The position numbers and the translations under genes were made by a program. Below are positions 1-9,858 of a DNA stretch of 36,429 nucleotides, in pieces. The stretch is from Xanthoparmelia taractica (Eukaryota; Ascomycota; Lecanoromycetes; Lecanorales; Parmeliaceae). The first letter of the stretch is position 1, and each line of letters begins with the position of its first letter. The notes under the pieces are model-generated. The model made no database searches, had not been told where the DNA came from, and saw nothing but the letters and a program-made list of their open reading frames with translations. The stretch covers positions 1 through 36,429 of the forward strand of contig JANQBS010000349.1 of the NCBI GenBank assembly GCA_033085395.1, given 5' to 3'.

Positions 1-76
1 TATCCTATACCTTTCGGTATGATATTCGAAAAACTAGTCCCATACCATCAAATATACCACACCTTTCCGACCCGTA
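1..76. mobile_element. Right end of a hAT-like inverted-repeat element (copy 1, truncated by window edge)
   Basis: The last bases read CCTTTCCGACCCGTA, the reverse complement of the terminal repeat TACGGGTCGGAAAGG that starts the element at 34500. The whole segment aligns, ungapped and in the same orientation, with about 34700-34776; nearly all differences are C/T or G/A transitions, with this copy the less mutated one. The next 8 bases (77-84, cgtatatc) would be the right target duplication; its left partner lies outside the window. Seen directly: the repeat and the transitions. Inferred: hAT-like class, from the 8-bp duplications of the two other copies. Confidence 0.7.
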
Positions 77-529
77 CGTATATCGTCTACGAGTCGATTT
101 AAGAGTCGATATAGAAGTCTAATTAAGTGTTAGATTATATAGCTATCGATATTCGTATCTTAATAGTAAAATTAGACTATAAAGAGCGATAAGAGTATAG
201 ACTTTTCGATCGTTTTATAAGCGATAGACTCTAACTAATTAGTATCTAATTAAAGATTTTTTTTAACGTCTTTTATTAATCGAAAGATCTAATAATAATA
301 TACTATTTAAAGATTTAGATAGTTAATTTAATAGCGATAAACTTAATTATATTAGATTAAATAGAGACTTAGTTATTAGCTTAGAACGTTATCGCTTAGA
401 CGACTTCGATGTATTAAGTCTTAATAATAGTGTCGTTATTTTACGAGATATTATAACGAGTCTTAGACTAAGTGCCTTTAAAGTAAGCGTAGTAGAGATA
501 TCTATCTTCGTTATATCTATTCTCGTAGC

Positions 530-1711
530 TACGGGCCGGAAAGATCTAATATATTTGATGGGATATTCTATATCATATTATATTATATCATATTATAGAA
601 GGGTATTATAAGAGAGTTATATTAGATTACTTATAAAGATATAAGATAAGAAATTACTAATATTATAAAATAATCTAAGAAATTTCTAATATATATAGAG
701 ATATTTTATAATATAGATTATTTCTTATATTAGATAACGAATAAGATAAGAAATACTTCTTACGCTAATTGCTAGCATTAATATAGATCTTCGTCTTATA
801 AATCTATATATATTAGATATTAATAATAATTAGAATAATAATTAGAATTTATATATCTTAGCTAAAGTTATTAATAGATCTTTTTCTTATCTTTAAATAG
901 CGTTCTATTTCTTCGAATTATATTAGCTTTTCTAAAAGTTCTCGTTAATTAAGCTAACGCGAATCTTATTAAGAAGCTCTTATAAGAATAATTAAATAAT
1001 ATACGCTATATAGAAAATATATTTAAAATTTCTCGTATTCTATTCTTTAAGATTAAATAAATTATTAAATCTTTATATTATTTATGCGAAGCGTGTAATT
1101 TTAATAATTAAGAATATATAATTATAAAGAATAATCGTAAATTTTTTTATAATGCGAAGAAAGAAGAGAGAAATTTGCTATCGTAAAATAAATAATAGAT
1201 TACTATTATAATTAGCGTACTAATAATTCTTCTAATAATTAAATAAATTAAATATACTAATAATAATAGAAATAGCTCGCTAAGCTCTAAATAATTACGA
1301 AAATCTTTCGTAACACGATATTAAATACGATAACGAGCTTAGCTTAACAACGTGATAGTAAAGTAAAGTGATAATAATAGCGATAATAAAGTAAAGTAAT
1401 AACTAGAATAATAACTAGAATACTTAATAATGTAATAATAAAGTGAAGTGATAACTAGAATAATAATTAGAATACGTTCGCATGATTCTATATAGAGTAA
1501 CTTCTTCTATATATAGTATATTTCCCATATCTCTACATATAATATAGGATATCCCTATATATATTAGAAATTTCTTAGATTATTCCATGATATCAGCACG
1601 TCTCCCAGATTATTCCATAAAAATCAAATAATATAATCTCATATTATATCATATCATGATATGATATCGACACCCCATATCCCAGATTATCCCAGACCTT
1701 TCCGACTCGTA
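530..1711. mobile_element. hAT-like inverted-repeat element, copy 2 (1182 bp, degraded)
   Basis: The left end TACGGGCCGGAAAG and the reverse complement of the right end, TACGAGTCGGAAAGG, match the terminal repeats of the copies at 1-76 and 34500-34776. The flanking octamers are ctcgtagc (522-529) and cccgtagc (1712-1719), an 8-bp duplication with one C/T difference. A second pair of inverted segments lies inside (about 668-697 against about 1550-1583, sharing AATAATCTAAGAAATTTC), so the inverted repeats may have been about 165 bp long. The interior is too AT-rich to read as a transposase. Confidence 0.7.
1358..1475. repeat. Low-complexity tandem-like repeat inside copy 2
   Basis: Imperfect reiterations of aagtaaagtgataa and aataactagaataataactagaata occur two to three times in a row. 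They may be original subterminal repeats of the element blurred by point mutation, or simple slippage. Confidence 0.5.
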
Positions 1712-1970
1712 CCCGTAGCTTAAGAGAATAAAGAACTCTTATTATTAGTACTTAGTATACTATTCACACGTCTCTTTCTCGCTAGAGACTTCTTCGAATT
1801 AATACGCTTACGTGAAGTCATAGCGATAACGATATAGTCTATAAATATGATAAAAGAATTCCTCTATATGCTTATACTATATTATTAATTAAATAGCTTT
1901 AATTCTAATCTAATCAAAAAGCTGAAATAACTACTATAACGCTCATATATCGCGATTTATCTTCTACTCC

Positions 1971-3093
1971 TTATGGGCGGTCGTTTCAATAAAAAATTGC
2001 GGGGTCGGCCGCCTGACGAAAGCTCCCGCCAAGGGTTTTGCAAAGAGGAGTAACTCACTCACATCACCCCCTCCCCCCCCCCCCCCAAAAAAAAAAAAAT
2101 TAAAAATTAGATCTCTCAATCACAGATTCAGTAAGAAGCAAAGGTTCAGATATCATCCATCTGTACTTATGTTAAAAGGGGTTAGATACAGCATATAGAT
2201 GTATAAGGTACGAAATGATGAAAATGGAGCAGTTGTGGTGGTTTAGTTGGCGAATCATTCGTTTTGCGTGGCTGTGGCAGGTATTTCTGATAACTTATTG
2301 GCTCTTGGATGGATGGAGTGAGCGCTGGAACGGCTGCGGGAGGAGGAGAAGGAGAAGGAGGAAAGGGGAGGGAATGGGAATGGGATATATGTACCCAGCG
2401 TACTGTACAGGATACTACACACCACGTAGTACATTCGATAGCATCCTTTGCGCCGACAGGAAAGTAGGAATACAAAATGTAATGCAAACAGCGTCTCCCC
2501 CCTCCCCAACATCCCGAACCTCTATGCATGCATTTCCATCAAATACACAGCCCATCAAACAGCAAACAAAAAAACGCGAAACAGGTCTCAAACCCTCGCT
2601 CCCCCACCCTTTCCCAAACAAAATCTCGGCACCTTCCCTTCACTAACAACCCAATAGACCTTACTCCCTTCCCTCCCCTTCCCTCCCCTCCCCTTCCCTT
2701 TCCATCATCGCCCTCTCTCTCATACACCAAACCGCCAACCTTCCCCTGCCATCAACACCCAAAGCCACACCTCCAGTTCCTCATAGATACTCCGACCTCT
2801 CGCTTGCGGCTTCTTCGTGCTCAGTCCCGGCTCGTATGTTTGCGCTGCCAAGGGCCAAGAAGGGGTGGTGGTGAGACAGCAGAGAGGTAGAGGTAGAGGG
2901 AAAAGGTAGAGATAAAGGGAGGGAGGTGGTAAATAAGCAGCCGGAGAATGTAGGATGCGAGTGCCTTCCTCTGCCGCTGTCGCAATGGTGGAAGCGAGCC
3001 CTGATACCCATGGTCACGCGCTCGGGACTTTGGAGAAGCTCCAAGCTGGACTTGTGCTAAAAATGCGATGGACGTAAAGACGGTGGTGCATGC
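1971..3093. other. Intergenic, low-complexity GC-richer stretch, no gene recognised
   Basis: The open frames here (60-140 codons) are made of purine or pyrimidine tracts and overlap on both strands; none has a domain or a plausible splice structure. Visible structure: a C14-A13 junction at 2073-2099, a purine-rich stretch near 2338-2385, a 40-base pure pyrimidine tract at 2664-2703, and a purine-rich stretch near 2875-2935. The 3' end of the GT25 transcript probably lies at the right edge. Confidence 0.6.
2073..2099. repeat. Homopolymer junction C14-A13
   Basis: Fourteen cytosines (2073-2086) are followed directly by thirteen adenines (2087-2099). Such runs are unstable and error-prone in assemblies, so the exact lengths are uncertain. 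Confidence 0.8.
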
Positions 3094-4774
3094 TCAACCG
3101 AAGCTTCTCGTCCCGGCGTATTTACCATTATACCACTCCCAAAACTTGCCCTTCCCCCTCCTCTTCCTCTCCCCATCCGCGCCATCAGACTTACTCTCCG
3201 CCTCTAGTTTCTTCGCTTCTTCAAACCCCACCTGCGTCCAAGTCTCATTCTTCAACGCCCACGTGGTATTCCACCGCGGGTCCCACTCCTCCATCGGTAA
3301 TCCATCGAGGACTCTTTCCGCGTTCCACCACGCCGAATACTGCAGACCAGGTCCGGGATACCAGTCAGTCAATTCTACGTCCCCCGTCACGATCTCACCA
3401 AGCGGATGCTCGATATTCGTCTCTGAAATAGCGGCCGAAATGACCTGGGGCCAAACACCCAGGCAATTGAGGTTTTGATTTTCACGACAGATTTGCGCTA
3501 AAAAGGGGCAGATTGTGGAGTCAGCGTTACTATTTGAGATGGAGTTCGCCGTGCGACAACTGTCTACGTCCTCTTACTCCCGAAAGATGTCTTGTGACTC
3601 AATTGCAATTCCACATCTGAGAGAAAAAATCAGCTTGGGAATGTACGTACCTAGCCTCAGGTCGATGTTGTCGCTACCTTGTCGGAATTCCTTCTCCAAC
3701 TTAACGGCGCCCGCGTTACTAATGGCGTAAGCGGTGGAGCAGGTAGTGAAGCCGAGTGGGAAGACCGATCTTGTACCCGGTTTGTGCTGCCTCTTCACCG
3801 GCAATCCGGTGAATGTGTATTCGTGGTCCTCCGGGGGCACGGTGCTGTCATTGAAGCTGTATATGCGGTGGTTTTCATGGTTATAGGAGCCGCAGTGGCC
3901 AATCCAGATGATGTCCCATTTGTCGCCGTACGGAAAGATGCCTGGGCGTGTTGGGGCGTCGAATGGCCAGTCTAATAGGCGTTTGGAGGCAGATGCTACG
4001 CCCTGTAAGATTTCTTTGATGCGTAGATCCCAGTCGGCATCACTCTCCATGATCAAAGCGGATTCGATGTTCTCAACGATCATTCTCGAATAGGTCTTAG
4101 TACATACAGATTCGAGCTGGGTTGTTAAGACTTACTTCCTCCAGGTTCTTACGTGAGACATGAGACAGCCGAGTTCGCCGATTTTCTTACCGGGATGCTC
4201 TGACCATCCCTTGGGCCAGGCATCCTTCGGAATCTGCTTGTCTCTCACAGCATCGAGGATCGTTATGTTGATATTGGTGGCATTGGCAGCGTCCAAAAGC
4301 GGCTGGACCCTGTCCATTCGGTCTGGCAAGGCAAGGGCAAATACGTGTTGAAACTTTTCTCTTAAGTCAGCCCAAATCTACGTGTACAAGCTTTTCTGCA
4401 GGAAGACAAACTCCAAGCGTAGTATTGAAGACTGAATTATCTGGTTCGAGTCTTCTGCTCGCGAACGAAAATTCGCCTCGCCGTAGGAAAATTGCCCAAG
4501 AAACGATGAATAAAATTACCAAACAAAAGACGACGAGGATTCGGAAGATGCGTCTTATAGTTCTACCACGAGGTTCCAGAGCTCGAAAGCTTGACTTGCA
4601 ATCGCCTATCCAAGGCTTCGCATACTCAAGATGACTCTCCACGTCGTGGAGTCGCGGCCTTAGACTTTTGTATTGAGGTTCCATATGGACAAGATTGGAT
4701 CTTAGATGTTCCAGATAGAGCTTCAGCTTTTCTAGTCGAGTATCGAGCCATAGAAGATCTGTATGCTGTTGCAT
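3094..4774 (-). CDS. Glycosyltransferase family 25 (type II membrane protein)
   Basis: Four exons: 4774-4412, 4353-4136, 4084-3651 and 3497-3094, giving 472 residues. Introns are 58, 51 and 153 bp, with GTTTGT, GTAAGT and GTACGT donors; CTGAC lies before the first and third acceptors. The first join gives NTTLG-FQHVF, the usual entry to the GT25 fold (ALPDRMDR about 128-135). Further landmarks are the cysteine/histidine segment GELGCLMSHVR and the acidic MESDADWD at 206-213, probably the metal/nucleotide-sugar site. A hydrophobic segment at about 77-97 would anchor the protein in the Golgi membrane, with residues 1-76 (partly helical) in the cytosol. I start at the ATG at 4774 because the frame's upstream codon is TTG. 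GT25 is the LPS-glycosyltransferase/collagen-galactosyltransferase family; the acceptor in fungi is not clear. The C-terminal part is the least certain. Confidence 0.82.
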
Positions 4775-5428
4775 AGTGAAGTAGCCAGACAAACACCAGG
4801 CAAGAAGAAAAGCAAAAGAAGGTAGTGGTGGAATACAAGTAAGCTGTAAAGAGACGGACGAAAGAAGACTGGAAGAGGCACCAGAAAGTAGACGGGATCT
4901 AGAAGTGTTTGCACGGGACAGGGTAATGGTCGATCAAACATGTTTGACCTATGGGGAGGAAGAAGAAGAATTTACTCAAGCGCAACAATAAGGACATTGA
5001 AGGGAAGACAGCTCTGGTTTCTTTTTTACCGAGTGAAACTCGCTATTCGTTTTATGCGTATCCTCTTGATCAGAGACAGGCTCCGAGAGAGCGACTCATG
5101 ATATACTTTAACACTTGGTCTCGCCGCGGTGTCGTTTCATCCTTTTATGCGACCCATAAGAGCTAAATCGAGTACTCGGGGGCTAGTGTGGCCTTTCTCC
5201 CGACCGATGAAACGAAGGGCAATGCTCTGCCAAGGATGTATCATGTTCTCCTCAGCAGGATCGGAGAAGTTGTTGAGTTACTTGATTGCACCATGTATAT
5301 TCCGCTCCGTCAGATATACTCATATAGTTGTGTATTCGCCGTAGGAGAAAGTGAATGAGAAAGAGAGGACAGAGGAAGGAGAGAGGGAGAGCGGACGGTG
5401 GGAGGCGGGCGGCACAGTCTAGCGCGTA
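4775..5428. other. Intergenic, upstream of GT25; nothing recognised
   Basis: This holds the presumed promoter of the minus-strand GT25 gene and a purine-rich stretch (about 5345-5410, gag/gga repeats) just before the miniature element. Open frames are short (about 70 codons) and lack splice or family support. Confidence 0.55.
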
Positions 5429-5885
5429 TACACGTGTTCCCTGGGATATGCACCGTTAGGGCTAGGGCTAGCACCACTAAAATACTAATATCTTATTTAA
5501 ATCGATATAATTTTATTATATAATACTTGTTTTCTTTCTCGTAGTAAGACTTAGATATTTATAAATCTATATAATTAATTATAATATTTTATATTAATAG
5601 ATAATTTAATTTGGTTAAAGAATATTAAAAGATCGATAAAGTTCTAGCCCTAATATTGAAGTTAGAGCTAGAATTTTTATTATCGTAACTCGAATATCGT
5701 CTTAAAGCTCGATATTATCTTAGTAATATACTTTTCATTTATTATTAATAAGAAAAAGATATCTAAGACTCTATAATATTAATTAGAATATTCGATTTAG
5801 ATTAATATATTAAGATAAATCAAGAAACACTGAAATTCGAGTTTAGCCCCAACCCCAATGGTGCATATCCCAGGGAATACGTGTA
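5429..5885. mobile_element. 457-bp TIR miniature element with TA ends
   Basis: The left end CACGTGTTCCCTGGGATATG and the reverse complement of the right end match over about 40 bp. The five or so differences in the terminal repeats are all transitions (for example cacgtg/cacgta, accgtt/accatt). Both ends carry TA (5429-5430 and 5884-5885), fitting a Tc1/mariner-type TA target. The interior is strongly AT-rich with no open frame, so this looks like a non-autonomous element degraded by RIP. An internal inverted motif (ctagccctaa / ttagagctag, near 5643-5674) echoes the terminal GGGCTAG. Confidence 0.75.
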
Positions 5886-6530
5886 GAAGGAACCTCCCGA
5901 CAGTGGAAATCCGTCCACCTCTGATCGTGCCTGATCAATAAAATATAAAGAGTGGAATACGTTTATGCACCTATCACTATCAGACTCTAACGGTTAGGAC
6001 AAGGTTGGAACTCCGACGAGAGAATGCAGCTGTACGAAGTACCTCTAGTTCTTACAATTGACTATACCCGAATGGTTCTAGCTCTAGCTGGAATAGCGGT
6101 GCCGCATGCGAAGCTCTCGACTGGCGGCTGTGAGAGTTGAAATATCTCACTGGTGTCACTGTCACATATCTAACGGTCATATCTAACAACAGCAAAAATC
6201 GTCAAGCTCAAGCCTCATCCAATTGGTTGTCGCTAGGACAAAGGACTGGCTCATGAGAAATCCACTGGATTCAAGCGCTCTTATCGCGACTCGGCTTCTG
6301 ACCTTTTAGGTCTCTCCAAGCAGTGCTCGCTTCCAATGCAACTTCCTCTTTTGTCCACTCCCCGCGTCATTCAGTATGCGACCAATGTCTCCTCTCTACT
6401 ATCTTTGGCTAGACGCTATACCCTCAACGCTGCCTTTCCTTGCTCTTCTCCTCACCAGTATGTTCTTCTTTCAAGGGGGGAGGTTCGACTGCCAGATTAC
6501 TGAGACTGCGCATAGTCGCCTCCCTCCATC
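5886..6530. other. Intergenic, promoter side of PNGase A
   Basis: Unique-looking DNA between the miniature element and the PNGase A start. It becomes pyrimidine-rich from about 6290, as expected for a fungal promoter and 5' leader. An in-frame-looking ATG at 6376 opens a different frame and is not used in my model. Confidence 0.5.
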
Positions 6531-8586
6531 ATGCTTCCTGCTTTCACCAAGTCCCATTGTCTCCTTTACTTGTATGTCTTCCTCGTGCACTCGCCAGCCA
6601 ATGCCCTCTTCTTCTCTCGTCCTGACGATGCGCTCCAAAAGCGACAGACTTCAGCGACCACTCCTCTGGTTGACTTTCAGGTTTCCCAACCCGTTCTTAC
6701 ACCGTCTGGCACAAGTGATCGGTATGGATGCATTTATACACAGACCCTCATGAGCCATGTCTTTGCCAACAGCTACGGCGCCCCATTCGTTGGTTAGGCC
6801 TTCTCCTCTCAAGTCTCTCGAATCTCGGTGCGGTAAGACTAATCTGGGAGTAGGAGAATACACCCCTCCACCATGCAGCTTCAATCGAGTCACCATGAAC
6901 TTCACCGTCACTTCTCAAGGCCGTCAGTTCGACAGACTCGGGCTGATGTATCTTGGGGATATAGAGGTCTTTCGAACATCAACCGCAGAGCCGACGGCCG
7001 CTGGTATTATCTGGACTTATGTTAAAGAGATGGAACAATATAATGCTTTGTGGGAGAAAGACCAAAAAATCATTTTCGATCTCGGAAACATTGTGGACAG
7101 TACATACACCGGGCCTTATTATACAACGTTGACGGCGACTTTCTTCACTATTCCAGACTCCCAGCCTACTGCCGATACCATTCTGCCTATCTCGGCGGAG
7201 CAGTCTGCTGAGAACATGGGCAGTGCATTCTCGATTCCCGCACAAATCGCGTCCGTGTCTTATACCTTGCCCCAAAATGTCGAGAGAGCGGTTATTTCAC
7301 TTTCAGCTTGTGGGCAAGCAACCGAGGAGTTCTGGTACACGAACACTTTCAATTCAGATGTAAACACGTTTGAGTCTACGGCTGGGACTCTGTATGGCTA
7401 TTCGCCTTTCCGGGAAGTCCAACTACTCATTGATGGTCAATTGGCAGGGGTGTCTTGGCCCTTTCCGATCACATTTACTGGTGGCATCGTTCCCGGCTTC
7501 TGGCGGCCGATCGTGGGCATTGACGCTTTTGATCTTCGGCAACACGAGATTGACGTCACCCCATGGCTGCCTCTGCTGTGTGATGGCGCCTCTCATACCT
7601 TTGAGATCAGGGTTGCCGGCCTCGATGATGATGGAACTGGCCATGCCACGCTCTCTGAGACTGTTGGCTCTTATTGGGTTGTCACAGGGACAATCTTTCT
7701 TTTCTTGGGAGAAGACGGGTCTGTGACGACAGGGACCTTGCCAAGCGTCGATACTCCTTTGCCGGAGATCCAAATCTCATCGTCCGTGACCACCGGTTCG
7801 AATGGCATCAACGAATCATTAACCTACAACATCAGTAGTTTATCCCGGGATATTTCCATCAGCTCTACCGTCACGACTTCGAATGGCTCTCGAAAAGCAT
7901 CGTGGGCCCAGAATCTGTCCTACTCCAACTTCAATACGCTTACAGATGAAGGCTTCGTGCAGCTCACTACCCAGAACACTACGGGCTCAGACCTCTCATC
8001 TAGTGGGTACGCCAATACTTACAGCTACCCACTAGATGTCAGCTCCTCCTTCTCCGTCGACCCTGCCGGCGAAGTAGGGATCAACGGAACCCTTACCCGA
8101 GGTCTCAACTACAACGTCTATGGGCCCTCCGTATTTCCCTCGGGCATTCAAACCTTCAACATCATAACCCCAAGCTTCTTCAGTCCACAAGGCGCCTTGA
8201 CCCGCCAAACTATCCAGCTCTCTGCCACTCTTCCCTTTTTCAGCGCTGCGCTTCTGTCCACCACGCAAACCGGTAGCGCAGAGTACTTTTCCGGCACCAA
8301 TTCTTCCTACAGCTTCGGCACTACGACGCAGGACTTTGACCTCAAAGGCGCCTACGTTGACGCCCCGGGGGTATCGTATGAGTTGTATCACCGGCATGTG
8401 GTGGCGGTGAATGCCACCATCACGGAAGACGAGCAGACGCTCGCGGGGCAGACGTTTGGGGTCCCGGTCGCCCGGGCAGGAGAGAATGTTCCGGCGCCCG
8501 CTTTTGAAGGGTTCAGTGTTAGGGCTTTGCTTGGGAGGGGACCGGGGCAGCCGAAGGCGGGGTTGATGGGTGGTGGTGGCTTTTAG
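6531..8586 (+). CDS. Peptide-N-glycosidase A (PNGase A) family secreted protein
   Basis: Two exons, 6531-6792 and 6854-8586, joined across a 61-bp intron (GTTAGG donor, GACTAAT branch, TAG end), give 664 residues. The join restores APFVG-EYTPPPCSFNRV, continuous with the family. An N-terminal hydrophobic stretch (about 10-25, ending ANA) looks like a signal peptide, and the dibasic KR at 37-38 could be a Kex2 site. The PNGase A domain follows (about 50-430; landmarks VLTPSGTSD, FDRLGLMYLGD, FRTSTAEPT, FDLGNIVD). The C-terminal half is Ser/Thr-rich with many N-x-S/T sequons, so the enzyme itself is probably heavily glycosylated. The family, first known from almond, removes N-glycans from glycopeptides by cleaving the asparagine-linked amide; action in the vacuole or outside the cell is inferred. 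Confidence 0.88.
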
Positions 8587-9858
8587 GATACCTTAGATAA
8601 CAATAGTAGCGCCCTTGATGCCTACCTAATATAATCATTTTCCTCTCGTTGGATTAATTGGAAAGAACCCTCATAATATCCATCTCCAATCTTCCCCTTT
8701 GTTTCCCATGCACTGGCTAGCCTGTTCTGCTGCCTTGTTCAGCGTGCAGTAATCTGAGTATCTGAAAGTATATCCTCGCCAACTTGTCCAACTCTCATAT
8801 CCTCCACCCCTCCCTCCCTGCCTGCCTGCAAGCAAGGTAGCGTTCCCCAAACCCCTTCAGCTCCCATTTTTCTACGTCTGTCTCTGTGTCTGCATCACGA
8901 TCTCTTGTCTTCTCTTCTCTTGCCTCGTCATCTCCACGATGCTGATGTCTTCTAACAAAGATGAGACGTGCGATCTATGGCCTTTTCCCTCTCTCGTTCA
9001 CAAAGCGTTCGCAGTGTATAGGCGTACGTAGCCCCGTACGTAACGTAGGATTTACGTATTTTTCTCTCACGCGTCTACTCGATCGATCGATCGAGCGAGC
9101 GCATCGTACTCACCTGACATACATACATACGTCCTACGAGAGAGAGAATAAACCAAAAGCTGCTGAAAGGTGGTGGATGGAGGCTGGGATAGAACGATAC
9201 TGGTTAATTCTGGCGATTTTTGATGCCCTCCCTCCCTACTTTGCTATGTATAGATAGATGGATATGGCCTTTTTTGTTTTGTTTTGTCGGGTTTCTGGAA
9301 GTTTTTTGAATTAACTTACTGTAGTTGGATTGGAAGGCGTTTTGTTTATCAAAGATTTTTCACTGGGGGATTCTGTTGGCCAGAAAGAATACCAAGCACA
9401 TCTGTAAAGGTTGGCAATGCATAGAAGAAGTAGCTTAGTAGGTAGGGTTTCGCGTATCATCTCGCGTCTACCCGATTGATTGATCGATCGAGCGCAAGGT
9501 ACCTTGCGAAAAGGACTGAAGGGTGGTGGAGGCTCTTGGGATAGATGATGCTACAGTTGTATTATAGCGGCTTTGATGCCCAAGGTACTTGATATACTTT
9601 ATTATTTTTTTGTTGTCGGGTTTCTGTTTTTGAATTGGTTGTGAGGCGTTGTTTATTAGGATTTGTCGGCAGTCTTCAATTTTCCTGCTGGTTCCTGAGC
9701 AGAGTGCGATACTGTAGGAACTGTGACTGAAATATCACGACTGTAGTGTAAAAGATGGCGTTTGGTCTGGTTTACCGTATTACCTCACGTCTGCTCGATC
9801 AAGCGGATCGTATATATAAGGCTTGTAAATCCTACGCCGACACGAGCATCCACTCCGC
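8587..9858. other. Intergenic between convergent genes (PNGase A and MFS permease)
   Basis: 3' regions of two convergent genes. No coding sequence is supported. TACGTA-type motifs crowd 9024-9060 and a GATCGATC run lies at 9081-9092. An imperfect duplication spans 9065-9668 (separate entry). Confidence 0.6.
9065..9668. repeat. Two diverged copies of a ~210-300 bp intergenic segment
   Basis: Copy A (about 9065-9366) and copy B (about 9456-9668) share, in the same order, cgcgtcta-c-cgat, a GATC/GATT-GATCGAGCG run, gg-tggtgga-ggct-gggatag, ttttgatgcc / tttgatgcc, gtcgggtttctg, ttttgaatt, gaggcgtt / aaggcgtt and tgtttat. A third partial trace (cacgtctgctcgatc) starts near 9786. Copies differ by indels as well as substitutions, so this is an old tandem duplication. 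Confidence 0.6.

Larger units (their letters stand above)
77..1970. other. AT-rich, RIP-degraded repeat block (host of copy 2)
   Basis: Very AT-rich DNA with no usable coding sequence. Between 77 and 529 I find no CpA dinucleotide on the plus strand and no TGA triplet, while TAA and TAG are abundant. That pattern is expected when CpA has been converted to TpA by repeat-induced point mutation. The composition changes sharply near 1970, where the GC-rich sequence ggcggtcgtttc begins. The block is probably an old transposon interrupted by the element at 530-1711. I could not identify a protein family from what remains. Confidence 0.75.

Noticed and set aside
2215..2890. Overlapping frames of 60-143 codons on both strands
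   Set aside because: Composition is dictated by purine/pyrimidine tracts; none has splice or family support.
3621..3650. Shorter 34-bp intron in GT25 exon 3 (ending ctctcag)
   Set aside because: It is too short for a normal fungal intron and leads quickly to a stop. The 153-bp intron ending at 3498 restores family sequence.
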